This document shows positions 36,101 to 47,300 of a DNA stretch of 64,000 bases, piece after piece. The notes below the pieces were generated by a model, which was given only the letters and a program-made list of their open reading frames with translations, did not search any database and was not told the origin of the DNA. Every line of letters starts with the position of its first letter. Within the stretch, counting starts at the first letter, position 1. The translations under genes and the position numbers were made by a program. The stretch covers positions 1,930,513 to 1,994,512 of the forward strand of contig NC_084781.1 of NCBI RefSeq assembly GCF_028858725.1, given 5' to 3'. The stretch is from Colius striatus. Taxonomy: Eukaryota; Chordata; Aves; Coliiformes; Coliidae.

Positions 36101-39100
36101 TAAAAGGGGCCTTGGAAAAAAAAACCCAAAACAAAATCACAACTTGTCCTCAGTGATGTTTTTAGTCTCCTGTTCAAGGCCATAAGAACAAAAATCTGTT
36201 TCTCCTAAGAGAAAGACTGCTCAGATTATATACTGTGCTGGAGAGTGGCTTGGAACCCCCCCCTGCTGACTCCTACGTTCATAGGGAGGTCAGATTTCTT
36301 AATTTCTAAATTCTAGGGAAGGAGAAAAAGTGACTATGGGACAGACACATATCTTTATGCATATTGAAAAGTAATACTGAGTTTTGCCAGTTAGGAGAAA
36401 GCTGTTTCATGAAAAGCTCAGATAAACAGATTGCAGGGTTGGCATATACACTACATTAAATGATAAAATGTGATTTAAAAAATATGTATTTGCCATTTAA
36501 ATATCTACCAAAAGTCATCACTGAACTTTTCATGTTGCCTTTCTTCTTTATCTGTGAAGTGTATCCAGAAGCAAGAGGAATATCTTTGCAGATTCCCTTC
36601 TTTCCCATCACAGGCTGGGTAAGACTTATTCTATCATCTCATCACTCTTTGAAGACAACTATCAAAGGGATGTGTATTAACAAGTAATTTCCAAGAGCTG
36701 GAGACAGGGAAGCCTCCTAAAACAGTTAAAAATCCTTTAAGCCCTCTAAATGTTTATGATGAGCTTATTAAGACCTCATTATAATGCCTAGATATGGGAC
36801 TAAGTTCAATAGAGAGTATCCAGCTTCCTAGCAAACTCAAATATCAAAAGGCATTATAGTTTTCTGAGTCATTCATAGAATCATAGGGCTTGGAAGGGAC
36901 CTTTAGAGATCTAGTCCAACTCCCCTGCTTAAGGGAACAGAAACCCAAGCAGCCCCAGTATTTACTTTGCAGATGAAGCACAAATTAGTTCCTACTGATG
37001 ACAATACTTCAGTATAACCAGAACTGAACAGTGGTGACACCTGAAATTGAGTGACACATCAGCCAATTGAGTTGGGTTCTTCCAGTTCAGTATTCTAAGG
37101 CTTGAACATCTTTCCCAGAGAAGAAATCCATGTACCAAATAAACAGTAATCCCAGCTGAAGAAGTAACTGACCTGGATTTGAAGTTGAACTACATCTGTC
37201 CACAGTGGAGACTTCTGCAAAATGCTTCAATAATTAACAAGTGTTACAACTCTGCTGCACTCATGTTCCTGTCCTTCCTGTAACCCACCAACTGGGGCAC
37301 TTAGTGCTGCCACAATCACCTCCTGCCATGCTCCAGGGCCAGGACTCCCCTGTAGTAGTAGCTGTGCACAAGAAGAATGAAGAACATTTTTCTCCCCCTG
37401 GAGAAGCTTGCAGACAGGCAGATAACATCAAAGCCTGTGAACCAGTAAACTCTCTCGTTTCATTTCTGTCTTGCCCTAAACCCAGTGATCTCAAGACACC
37501 ATCAGCAGCCTTAATATTGTTCTAATGGAGCTGGGGAGATCCTGGGGTGTGAGTGGCAGAGCATTTTCCCTGCAGGCATTTTTCTGCAGGCAGAACTCAC
37601 ATTTCTCATCCTGTACTGCAGCATGGCTTTGCTAAATAGGTTTTCACAGTAAACTCAAGCTACCTTTTCAGACTCGCTGCACCTTTTACCAAATGCACTA
37701 TAAAGATGGGGAAAGAGGCTATGTGAATTGTTTCCTCACTTATTACTGTGCCTTTTGCCTATATTTCTGATTAAATATTGGGGGATAAATGCCATTTGGG
37801 TGGCTACAGATGAGGCAAAAGGGCATCCAATAGTGAATGGATGTGAAATGCTATCTCTAAAGGGTATGGTTTTCATTTAGTTTTAAGCAAAATCACTTTT
37901 CAAACTTGAGATGATCAGGCAGATGCAATGAAAACACACTAACCCCTAACTTCTTTTAGTGAAACCTTTCCTTGCAGTGGAAGGGAACATTTGGGGGGGG
38001 TGAAATTACCTTGAGAATCAAAATAGGATAACCCTTTTGATTTGCATATGCTTTACATGAGGCCACTTTAATTAAATGTATTGTGGCTTGCTCTAAGCCA
38101 GTAAATTTGTCTCACTGCCTTCATGTTTTGTATTCTCTGTGCAGGATGTAAAGTAATTACATTTCAGTTGCATTATCATTTAGCAGTTTCTAACAAACGT
38201 AGGGAGAGCTGAAGTTTTTCCATCTTGTAGATTGGTGTTTTAAATCACAGCCAGCTGCTGACTTGCCCAAGGGAAGTTAGATGGGTACCACAAGGCACAG
38301 CCCAGCTCTGTGGATGGTTTAATTTGGAAATCTAGGCACAATACCTACTTATCATGCACAGATGTAGTCGGAGAGGTCAACAGGGCCAGCAAGGCAATGT
38401 CTGCTTCTATAACTCAAATGAGTTCAGAGTACCTGAGCATTTTTCTTTGTCATGTTTTAATCTATATGTTTCTTAAAATGAGATAATGGTATGAATAAAA
38501 AAATCAAATAACCCCAACAAAGCCAGAAGCTAAGAGGTGTAGACAGGAAAAGGACAGAAAAGCTTTCTAGGAGGTCTGAAAGACAGAGGTTGGTGAGCAG
38601 CTTTAGGGCACTCTGGTCCAGAAGGTTTGTTTTTAAGGGGAAGGCAGTGGTTTTACATAGTGAAGGGAATGGATGAAGACATTCAAGTGAAAGAGCTGGG
38701 TCAAAACGATATTTGCAAGTAAATGAAATGGGGTGGGACTGCAGGATGCTTTGCCACCAGGAGCCCGAAACAGCCCTTCCTGGGAGGACATCAGTACAAG
38801 CTGGGGAAGACAGGGCTGCAGCCTGGAAAAATGAGCAGAGACAGAACAGGCAAGACAGGACAGATGCAACAGAGACAGTGCTGAAAGAGCAGTATAGAAA
38901 TGAGGTGCTGCAGAGATGAGGAGACAGATCTGATCCCCCAAGATGTACGGGAGAGAAAGAGGGATTCAATGAAGGGTTACAGCACTGCTCCAGATAATAC
39001 GGGCAAAGAGGGAGATCTCTGTAGCTCATTTGAACGCTGATGATTAGAAATAAATTAACCTATTGGGAAGGTTTCTCTCTCTCTCTCAACAGCATGAGGC

Positions 39101-40812
39101 TGTTGCAAAAACAAAGCCAGTGCTGGAGCATCAGAAACAACACATCAAATGTGGGGAATACAATAGGCATTACATCAGATTCCAGATAACTGCAGATGAT
39201 GAATCAGAGCAGCATCCTGCCTCTGCATCTGGCAGCTTGTTGAATCCACCATACACTTGCACTGAATCGGTCTTTCCAAGCACAGAGGTGAAAAAAACCC
39301 CTCAAACCTGTGGAGTAACTTTCAGAACATGACCCAGGATAGGCCAGCCCTGAGGTCCTGGGCTGTTTTGTGTCCAGTTGTGTATGTCTGTTGGCATAAA
39401 TGTGTGTTTGTCAGAGACAGTAAGTCTTCAAAATGTCAGGAAGACTCTTGAGAATCCCAAATAAAAATATAACACTGAAAACACTTCTGAAGTTATTTGG
39501 AAAACCCACAAAAGTAATATATATATAGTTTGGTCTTATGTATTTCCTTATGCTATTTGCTATCCTAACATTCTAGCATGGCATAATGAAACTGAAACTG
39601 GTTTTTATAAGATAGAGGAATAAATTGTCTGTATAACTCATAATTCAAATTAAGAGAACTGCCCAGAGGAGTAGGGAAGTATTGTCGAGGGGAAAAAAAC
39701 CCCAAACCAACCAACTTCTAATTGTTAACAAATTCTACTCACTTCTGTTTAAAAGTCTTTCTCATCTGTCATTTTAAAGTCAAGTTTCTAAGCACTAATT
39801 AGAAAAATTGCATCTCTTCCATTTCTTCATTGCACCAGGAAGGGATAGGTCAGTGCACCAGGGGCTAATTTCAACATACACCTGCACCTCTTCATTTGAA
39901 AGACTTAATCAGGCTTTAAAAATACATACCTAGTGCACAAGTATGCTTAATTACACCAAGGTCTGACCCTCTTGTTGCTCTCGTAGGGCAGAGAATGAGC
40001 AGAATCAGCTTTTGTAAAAGCAAAATGGAACCCTTAATTTCTTTAACCAAAGTTTAGCCTTATTCTCTGAAGGGATTTTGGGTCAATGGGCCACAATGGC
40101 CCACTGCAGGATGTGTAGCTGCTTCAGTGGAATGGTGTTTATTATGTATGTGCAACAGAGTTCATGAAGCCATTTGGAATAAATGTAAATGCTATTAAAC
40201 ACAGACATTGTCTTCTTTAAGAAATACCCACTGAACTACCAGATCAAACAGCTTTTCTGAGCCCTATGCAGATGTCAGATAAGGTGTAAGAAAAGCAGCA
40301 CTTTTCCATGCCATTGTAATACAAACACCTCTTTACAATGAGCAGCAGCAAAAGTATGGCAATAACCCCACTGGAAATTCATGATCATTATTATCCTTCT
40401 CTGAACTGACACTCAGCACTCAGAGGTATATACCACGAAATAAACCAACAAAAAAAGAAATGCCACCATCCTGGTCTCTTCAGGCAGCAGAAGCTTGTTT
40501 GGGGGTATTTCCTCACAGGCTGATGCTCGACAGGTATTAACAGCCCTTGATTTAGCTTTTAGTTTATAGGTATATAAGTAAAATTGCAGTAAACCCCCCT
40601 TAATTGCTGTTGAACAGTATTTTTTACACCATTGCAAGCAATTTGCCTCCGAGGGGGCTGCGGAGCATCGTGGCTGGTACCCAGGTGAATGCAACCACAG
40701 ATTTGATGCTTACCTCCTTATCCATCAAGGAGAGGGAGCCGGACCCGACCTCCTGCACTGTGTGATAGCGAGGGGCCCGCTCGTGTCCCCCTCCATCACT
40801 GCTCCCCTCCAT
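33060..40812 (-). CDS. candidate unrecognised multi-exon gene divergent from PRDM10
   Basis: Four exon-like blocks on the minus strand join in one frame, every junction in phase 0: A 40,812-40,714 (33 codons), B 34,999-34,781 (73), C 34,213-34,079 (45) and D 33,131-33,060 (23 codons plus TAA). That gives about 174 residues if no exon is missing. A starts at an ATG with strong Kozak context inside the CpG island shared with PRDM10 and ends at GAG|gtaagc. B, C and D each follow a pyrimidine-rich tract plus CAG, and C ends at AAG|gtgaga. The weak points are the B donor, which must be GC type (CAA|gcgagt), and the 5.7-kb A-B gap, which may hide further exons (candidates at 37,320-37,361 and 35,687-35,744). 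I recognise no family. C and D carry hydrophobic stretches ([29 protein letters not shown]) that could be amphipathic or membrane-associated helices. It could be a lineage-restricted or mammal-lost gene, a spliced non-coding RNA, or partly chance. Confidence 0.4.
34079..34213 (-). CDS. candidate divergent gene, exon C
   Basis: The exon is 135 nt and fully open, from acceptor tttcttttttcttgcag|GAT to donor ACTAAG|gtgaga. Only this frame is open; the other two hit stops. The peptide contains [30 protein letters not shown] and [11 protein letters not shown]. Both splice sites are good, which makes it one of the two best internal blocks. Confidence 0.42.
34781..34999 (-). CDS. candidate divergent gene, exon B
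   Basis: The acceptor is ttttttttccctcccctcag|AAG, a strong polypyrimidine tract. The frame stays open for 90 codons to a TAG at about 34,730. The 73 codons used here include [20 protein letters not shown] and [20 protein letters not shown]. Its residue mix looks coding: balanced charged and hydrophobic residues, three cysteines, no low complexity. To join exon C it must end at a GC donor (CTTCAA|gcgagtgg). Otherwise it would be a terminal exon stopping at TAG. A perfect AAG|gtaagtat donor at 34,689 lies beyond stops in all frames. Confidence 0.4.
35045..35540 (+). mobile_element. CR1 LINE internal fragment (3'-truncated)
   Basis: Clear CR1 blocks run in forward order from about 35,215: 'gagacctggccaagctagaacaatgggctgag', 'ttcaacaaggccaag'-like, 'gtcttgcacttgggcc', 'ccaggcaac' and 'gctgcaccttgagtgctgtgttcagttttg'. 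It stops before the 3' end. The left boundary is uncertain. Open frames on either strand here are repeat-derived. Confidence 0.8.
36872..36955 (-). mobile_element. CR1 LINE 3'-end fragment
   Basis: It begins ttcatagaatcatag, then ggcttggaagggaccttta and 'agatctagtccaactcccctgc'. This is the near-consensus avian CR1 3' end in minus orientation, about 85 bp. Confidence 0.92.
38457..39029 (-). other. 190-codon open frame on a pyrimidine-rich strand, probably not coding
   Basis: This is the longest open frame in the intergenic part, but its peptide is dominated by S, L, F, P and C. It comes from a plus strand very rich in purines (repeated gagaca/acagg runs), a composition that suppresses stops on the minus strand. 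There are no matching splice sites or recognisable domains. Confidence 0.3.
39093..39287 (+). other. isolated plus-strand exon-like block
   Basis: This is a 195-nt open block (65 codons, phase 0 to 0) after a strong acceptor (tttctctctctctctcaacag|CAT) and before ACAGAG|gtgaaa. Its peptide includes [36 protein letters not shown] and [15 protein letters not shown]. No partner exon with a matching frame was found nearby. It could be an alternative upstream exon of a PRDM10-side transcript, a lncRNA exon, or chance created by a CT-repeat beside an open frame. I do not recognise the peptide. Confidence 0.25.
40714..40812 (-). CDS. candidate divergent gene, first coding exon (A)
   Basis: Thirty-three codons start at the ATG at 40,812 (gcagtgATGG, G at -3 and +4). 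The peptide begins [16 protein letters not shown] and ends SLSLMDKE at an excellent donor GAG|gtaagc. The exon lies 120-170 bp downstream of two CCAAT boxes in its own orientation (40,979-40,983 and 40,928-40,932). This is the best-supported piece of the candidate gene as a transcribed first exon. Coding status is inferred. Confidence 0.5.
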
Positions 40813-41199
40813 CACTGCCCCTCACGCCCCGGCCGCCCTCCCGCCCTCCCCGCAGGGGGCGCTGCTCGCGTTCCCCCACACCGCCTCCCCCGGGGGGGCG
40901 GAGCGCCGCGATAAGAGAGGCGCTCTGATTGGTGCCAAGGCCCCGACAGCACGGAGTGGGTATGAGAGCAGAGCCCTGATTGGTTGCGCGCATCCATGAG
41001 GGGAGTAAAGGCCCTAGCAAGGGTCTTCCCCCCTCCCCTCCTTTCCTTTCCCCTCCCCTCCCCGTGGATCGGGGTCCCCCCCCCTCGTTCCTCGGCCCCC
41101 TGACCTGGCCGCCTCCGAGTGTTTTCTTGAGGACTTTTGTGCCCCATCGTCGCGGGCGGAGGCGTTTCAGCCAATCAGCGTGCAGCGCCGCTGCCGGTT

Positions 41200-41351
41200 G
41201 CCAGGCAGATTATGGTAATGAGGCCTGGGCGGCCGCCCCCCCTCCCGCTCTGCAGCTACCATTGTGAGGTGAGGACAGGTGGGGGGGTTTGGGGCCGCAG
41301 CGGGGCCGGCGGCAGCGGCCGGGACGCGGCACCCGCACGGGACCCCCTCAG
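41200..41351 (+). other. PRDM10: PRDM10 exon 1 (5' UTR), approximate
   Basis: The first exon is inferred from the CpG island and two possible donors: ATTGTGAG|gtgagg at 41,269 and CCCTCAG|gtaacg at 41,352. The transcription start cannot be fixed from sequence; the CCAAT box at 41,171 suggests a start a few tens of bases downstream. No coding sequence is needed here because the first AUG used is in exon 2. Confidence 0.5.
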
Positions 41352-44300
41352 GTAACGCGATGGGATGGTCCGGGAGGGAAGCCCGATCCGGAGGCGCCGC
41401 GGGGACCCGCCGGGGGTTTTGGACTTGTTGTTTTAGTCGCACCCAAGATGGCGCCCGGAGCTGGCGGCTCCTTAGCGCTGGGGACGGGATAAACCGTTCG
41501 CTCCCGCAAGTGGGGGGGGGGGGGGGCAGCAGGGCCCAGTCATTCCCCTCCTCCCCCCGCGGGAAAGGTACAGTCCGCTTCCCCCCCTCCCCGCCCCAGC
41601 CGGGATCCCCCACCCGCCCCGGACAGAGGGAGAAGGGGCTGCCCCCACCCTCGTTTCCCCCCCCTCCCTGGATGGTACAGTCCGGACCCCGGCACCTCAG
41701 TGGCGGGGGGGTGTCGGAGCCATCTTGTACCCCCTCCGCCTCAAGCACTGTGGGCGCCGCGGCCCTCCCTCCGTCTTTTACTCTGGGCCGCTCGATTCCT
41801 TCGCCCCGTGGTTAGGCCAGCTCCCTTACCCTCGGCATCAGGGCTATCCCCTCCCCTCTGCCCGGTTATGCGCGGCCTCTCGCCACCGGGTTCCATCCTC
41901 GTTCCCCCTCCCTCCCCCCCAAGGCCGGAGTGGTTGGGGCTGAGTGACCGTTGGGCGCCCTCACGGGGGCCGGTGGCGCCTCACGCCTTCGAAGGGCGGG
42001 GCGGGGCGGGGGGGGCGCTGGGGGGGTGTCTCACCCTCAGGAGCGGTGGCGAGAAGCGGGCGGGGGGGCGGGAAGGAGTCTGCGCTTTCTGATTGGCCTC
42101 GTGCCTCGCGCCCCTGCCTCCCATTGGCCTCCTTAGGGGAGGGGGGCGTCGCATCCCCTGCCCGGATTGGCTGCAGTTGATGGCGGGCGTGAGGCGCAGA
42201 GGGTATATAAGGGGGAATAGGGTAGGGGAGACCCTCAGTTCACCTCAGGAGGAGGATAGTGAGGTGGAAGTGTTGTCTTGGTCCATGGGGTGTCAGTGTT
42301 GGCCCAAGCAGGGAAAAGCTCCATTCTGGGTGTCCCAGGGGGTTTGTGGGAGAGCAGAGAGCTCTTTCCCCATCATCTTGAGGTGTCAGGATAGGGCTTG
42401 TGTGGATCTGAGGGCAGAGCATGACCAGGCCTGATGGGTCTGGGCCTTTGGCCACCTCCCATGGGCGTGAGGTGGTTCCTCCATCCACCATGGCCTGGTG
42501 GAAATGGACATAAGCTGCAACACCAAAAGCTCTGCTAGAACACGAGGAGAAACTTTTCTACTCTTAGGGTGAGGGAGCCCTGGCCCAGGCTGCCCAGAGA
42601 GGGTGTGGAGGCTCATTCCCAGGAGGTTTCCAAACCCACCTGGACACGTTCCTGTGCCCCCTGATCAAGGGGAGCCTGCTTTAGCAGAGAGTGAGATCTG
42701 TAGAGATCCCTTTCCAACCTCTGTCATTCTATGAAAGGCCAAGGCCCACACGTGAGCAGAGGCAACTTTGCCACTGAGGTATTGGCCATTGCTCTGCTAA
42801 TGGTTGTCTTCATGCTGATGGCTGTCTCTGCCACATAGGCCCATTCTTGTGGTTTGAAGTATGGTTATAACATACAGCTATTTTATCTTGCACACCTCCT
42901 GCTACCTAAGTTTTACTGTTGAGTTACTCCTGTGCTGCAGTTGTATTAAAAATTTGGTAATTGGTTAAGTAGGAATGGAAAACTGAGGTTCTGTCTTTCA
43001 GAACTACTCACCTTAAAGGGTCAGCTCACCTTTTGTAGGGTTAGTTTCCCTGTTAGAGATATTTCAAGCTATGCAGTCATCTCTTGCTTCTCAACTGCTC
43101 ATTGCTGTTCCTCAGAATGGGCCTCACAGGGTTCTGTAGATCAGAGTAAAAAACCTGGTTTAGATCTATGGAGCTTCGTAGTCCTCAGACTGGAGCAGTC
43201 AGTGTTTGTGATGCACTTTTTGGTGTATTGTGTGTGCTAATGTATTGCAGATATTCTTGTGGTTCTTGTAGGCTTTTAAAGAGTGAGCAAGCACGAAGCT
43301 GGGTGTCTGCAAGATGCATATCAGTGCTTCTCTTTCAGAGTTTCAATGAGCTTAGAGGCTGTACAAAACTAGCTTGCTTCTGTTGTATTGTGGGGGTTTT
43401 TTCCCTTTCTATTGGTTAAGTTAGAAGGTAAAACACTAATGAATCACCAACTGATTTTACAAGCAAGTTCTCTGTGTCTTTGGTGGAAACACAGTAATTG
43501 TCAGCACCAAGCCTTCTAATGCCTTAATGTCTGGAGGGGGAAATGTAAGAGGATATATTTCTCTAGTCAGTCCTTAAATGCAGAACTTATCTCAGGGTTG
43601 GTGATGCTTTTTGGCTCTTTGCTATATGCATTCCTCTCTCGTTAGGCACTTAAAATGAAGACAGCTTTATTACCTTGCTTGTAGGATGAGATACTGATGT
43701 AATTGTTACTATCTGATGGAGTAATTGACGATTTGTTTTGGGAGAGAAATGAGTATACCATGTCTTTTGCTCTTTTCTGGCACTCTTACTATTAACCTGC
43801 AAAGAGAAACTCTGGATGAGCTCTCTTATGGTAATTTGCTCTGCAGCAGGCAGCTACTTCAAATGTGTTTCTGACCACCTGCAGCTGCCGCCAGCTGTGC
43901 AAACTGAATTTTAATTGACTTCTAAGTGTAGCTAATTATGGGGGCTGTTTAAGTATTGTGAATTTTGTTTTGACTTAAACATGAGGTCGACTCTTTTTGT
44001 CACTTTTATTTCATGCCAGGAAAAGATGCAGAAACAGAAGTTGCAGTTGTAGCCCTTAACTGGTGTTATATGTTAAGCCTGTTCTAATATATAGCTAGTT
44101 TAATCTGTTCTCTGTGGCCTGTAATGCTTCAGACAAGCTACTATTCCTTAGGAGACAAGTTTATTTCCTGTTTTCCATGGCAGAAACAAATTTTCAGCTG
44201 CTTACATGATACTTTGAGAGAACAATTGCAAAAACGGGTCACGCTTTCACCTTCAGTGCTCAGGAAAGGACTGTGACACACATTAGACCTGGTAGTTGTT

Positions 44301-47300
44301 GGACTGGCCTTGAAGATCTAAGGGATCCCTTCCAGCTCATTGTTGCTTTGGTGATGGACGTGCCATAAGGCTCGAGAAGGATCAATTCATTGTAGACAAT
44401 TTGAGTTGGTGTTTGGCTGAGCTTTTCTATTTATTACACAACTAAATAAATTGAAGCCATTTTTCCTTTTCTGGAAGTAAATAAGCTTTGCTGCCCCAGC
44501 AGCAGTTTCCATTTCTAACTCATCACTAAAACATAAATATTGTGGTTATATATTACCTGATTATTAACATTTAGCCAAAATGCACCAGAGCCAGGGTTCC
44601 TTGAAACAATATGTGCTTTTGATGGATGGGAATGCAGAGGAGGAGGCGGCAGTCATGACTCAGTCCTCAATGAGGTTAGAAACCTTCTCACTGCAATGAA
44701 AGCATGTTCTTGCCAAGGGATCTCAGGAAATGCACCAGCTCTGCCTTCTAGGCAAGCTGGGATAATTAACTTAAGTGTGGGATATAGCTTTTTGCAGACA
44801 CATGTGATGTTCCTTTGGAGCATAATAAATCATGTTCATATTAAAAGCTGGAGGAAGACCCGTAGTCGTAAAACCCCCTTTAGTAACAATCTTGCTGTCC
44901 TTGCAGATGGTTGGCAGTGAAAAAGAGTGGTCAGTGAGATCAGTACTTAAAGGATTAAGCTAATAACCCCTGCTATTATTGCTGCAGGGAACCCCAATCT
45001 ATATGCAAGCCTCTTTTACACCGGGGAGTAAATCCCATGAGCTGTTTTATGCACCATTATTGTAAAGTGGATTCTCATTTGAGATACTGCAGTGGCTTTA
45101 TGGCTCCTTGAGCAGGGAGGTGAACTTTGCCCTTTGCCCAGCTTTAATATTCCCTTGTTTTTCTCATCCCAGGGAAGAGACAAAAATGAACATTGAGCAG
45201 CCACTGGTTTGGGTGCTTTCTCAGCAAAATGGCCTTAATTAGACTCAGAGAGGTTGCTGCAGATCATGTCCCCGGAATTTTTATCTGTGCACCTTCTTGT
45301 GTAGCCCCAGCATTGAAAGAAATTGTTCATTCCTGAATAGCCAGTATGCCAAGAAAATTGAGTTACTGTTGGTTCTCTCTTTGGTGGTTCTTATGTCCCA
45401 ATTTGAGAGCTGAGCTTTCCTTTAAAGCACCGTGTGAGTTCACAATATTCAGCTTGTGTCCCAAACTCTTACCAAGTTAACTCTTATTGCAGGTTTTCTC
45501 TTCAAGCTGGGTGTTTTGTCTTAAAGCTTAAAGTTCAGTTCCATTCTCTAGGTATCAGGGGCCATGAGTGTGTCTCTGAGGTGACATGGCATGGATGCTG
45601 TGATGGCTGAGGGTGGAATGTCTTCTGCAGAGGGCAGCAAGGCTATAATGAGGATGTTGGACAGGGAATGAGGCACTTTGCCCCCCAGCAGTGCTTTCTC
45701 CTCTGGAGCTGAATGCACTGGCTGTGGAAAGCTGCTGATTTAATAATACAGCTTCAGAGAAAAGAACATACTGCAGGAAGAGCAGAGAAGGGCAGTCAGA
45801 GCAGTCTCCAAGGAGTTTTCAACTGAGATTTCAGTAAAGTTGAAGAAATGTTCAGATAATGACAAAAAGGCGCTTTCCCAACATGAGGAGAAGCTTCACC
45901 ATTAATGAGATTGATTTGGGAGGTGATTGGATGTAAAAGGCAAGAACTAAAGAGAAAGGCCAGAGGTCTGTGACACCAGCAGGTCCCCAAAGGGTGTTGA
46001 GAAAAGGAAGGTAAATGTGAGTGGGAAGTACGTGAAGGTATTAATGAAGGGAAATACTGAAACAAACCTGTGTTGTCTTGAAGATGTGGTGGATTTACTT
46101 GCCCATACCTGATGAGGCAGACATCTGAGCATTATGGATGCACAGACACATAGGAGAAGACTCATCTTGTTCTGTGTGTCTGCTGACTGTGCTCCAGGTC
46201 TAAATCAGATGCTTTCTAGGTGTGGTTAGCACCAGGCTGGTCCTGCACGGATAAGCCTGGCTGAGAGATAAGCACAGCCACACATTGGTGATGCTTCCAA
46301 AGCCTGAGCATGCTTCTACCTGTGGAAAATGTGAGCACATCATAGGGAGCTCAAGGGCAGCACCCATGGGTGCTGTCTCCAACTAACACAAGTCAGGATG
46401 AGCTCAGCTTCTACTGGAGTAGATATTTTATGTGTGCCAGGATGTGCACCAGCATTTGTCCAAGGAAATATCAGTGTTGAATTTAGCTTTACCTTTCTTC
46501 TAAAGCAGTGGGAGTTTTGTAGGTTCTTGATCCACATTTCTTCTATCTCGAGTCACTTTATACATGACACACTGCATCCTGCCACTGACGTACTGGAGTG
46601 ATACTGGGTTATATTTATACTTATTGCCATTTCAGCTTGTGTCATCACCCAGCATGGACTGGGTAAGGCGTGCCTGCTATTTTGGGGAGGAAAATGCTGT
46701 CTTCACAGTTACAGTGAATGGTTTAGCATCTCACATGGTAGCATTGCTTCTCAGCCGCGTGCGTGATGCTGTCGGGTTGTACGCAAGTGGTGAGAGAATG
46801 GCAGTTGGTGTGTTGGGTGGGTAGGTCTCATAACATCCCCCTTGGACACCACAAACCTTTCCATAGTGGTGCTTGTCTGAACATGTTCTATATGTGTGAG
46901 ATATGAGGAGAAAAATCAACAATTGCAAAGGATAATCTGTGGGCAAACAGCACAGAGAGCAAGCAGAGACAAGCAGAGAGTGTTCCTTTGCATGCCAGCT
47001 CTTTGGCAACACTCGTGTCCAAAGTTTCACATTTATTTCTGCTAAAAAAAAACCCCAGACCCACAAAGCTTCCAGTTAGATCCTTTGAGAAAATAGGTAT
47101 TATCTGTATCTGCCAAACTGGTACTGCTAACAGGCTTAGTGCAGAAGCCCTATACCTTAATGTACTTGTCACACACGGTTCTTAGGCAGCTCAGTTGGAA
47201 AAATACTGCATCTGTGTGCTGAGCTGGGTATCTACTGCCTCCTTGTGCAGTGAGACGTCTCTGCTGAGAGAAGACCCCAGGGAAATCGTTAAAAAGCTGA

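Larger units (their letters stand above)
40800..42250. promoter_or_regulatory. CpG island: bidirectional PRDM10 / divergent-transcript promoter
   Basis: This GC-rich, CpG-dense block has CCAAT boxes pointing both ways: ATTGG (minus-strand CCAAT) at 40,928-40,932 and 40,979-40,983, 51 bp apart, and plus-strand CCAAT at 41,171-41,175. PRDM10 exon 1 lies just downstream on plus and candidate exon A on minus. No TATA box is seen at this core. YY1-type motifs occur at 41,445-41,453 (AAGATGGCG) and 41,718-41,727 (reverse). The island includes a run of 15 G at 41,512-41,526. Confidence 0.75.

Noticed and set aside
38457..39029. 190-codon minus-strand open frame
   Set aside because: The opposite strand is strongly purine-rich, which removes stops; the peptide is S/L/F/P/C-heavy and there is no splice or domain support.
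41167..41815. Long open frames of 178-193 codons in the PRDM10 CpG island
   Set aside because: High GC content suppresses stop codons; the peptides are P/G/R/A-rich in several frames at once and overlap the promoter and exon 1.
42093..42434. 113-codon plus-strand open frame over the TATA box
   Set aside because: It spans the promoter motifs, is GC-driven and has no conserved content.
45760..45940. Possible degraded CR1 stretch (gaagagcagagaagggcagtc)
   Set aside because: It is too diverged to support by eye.
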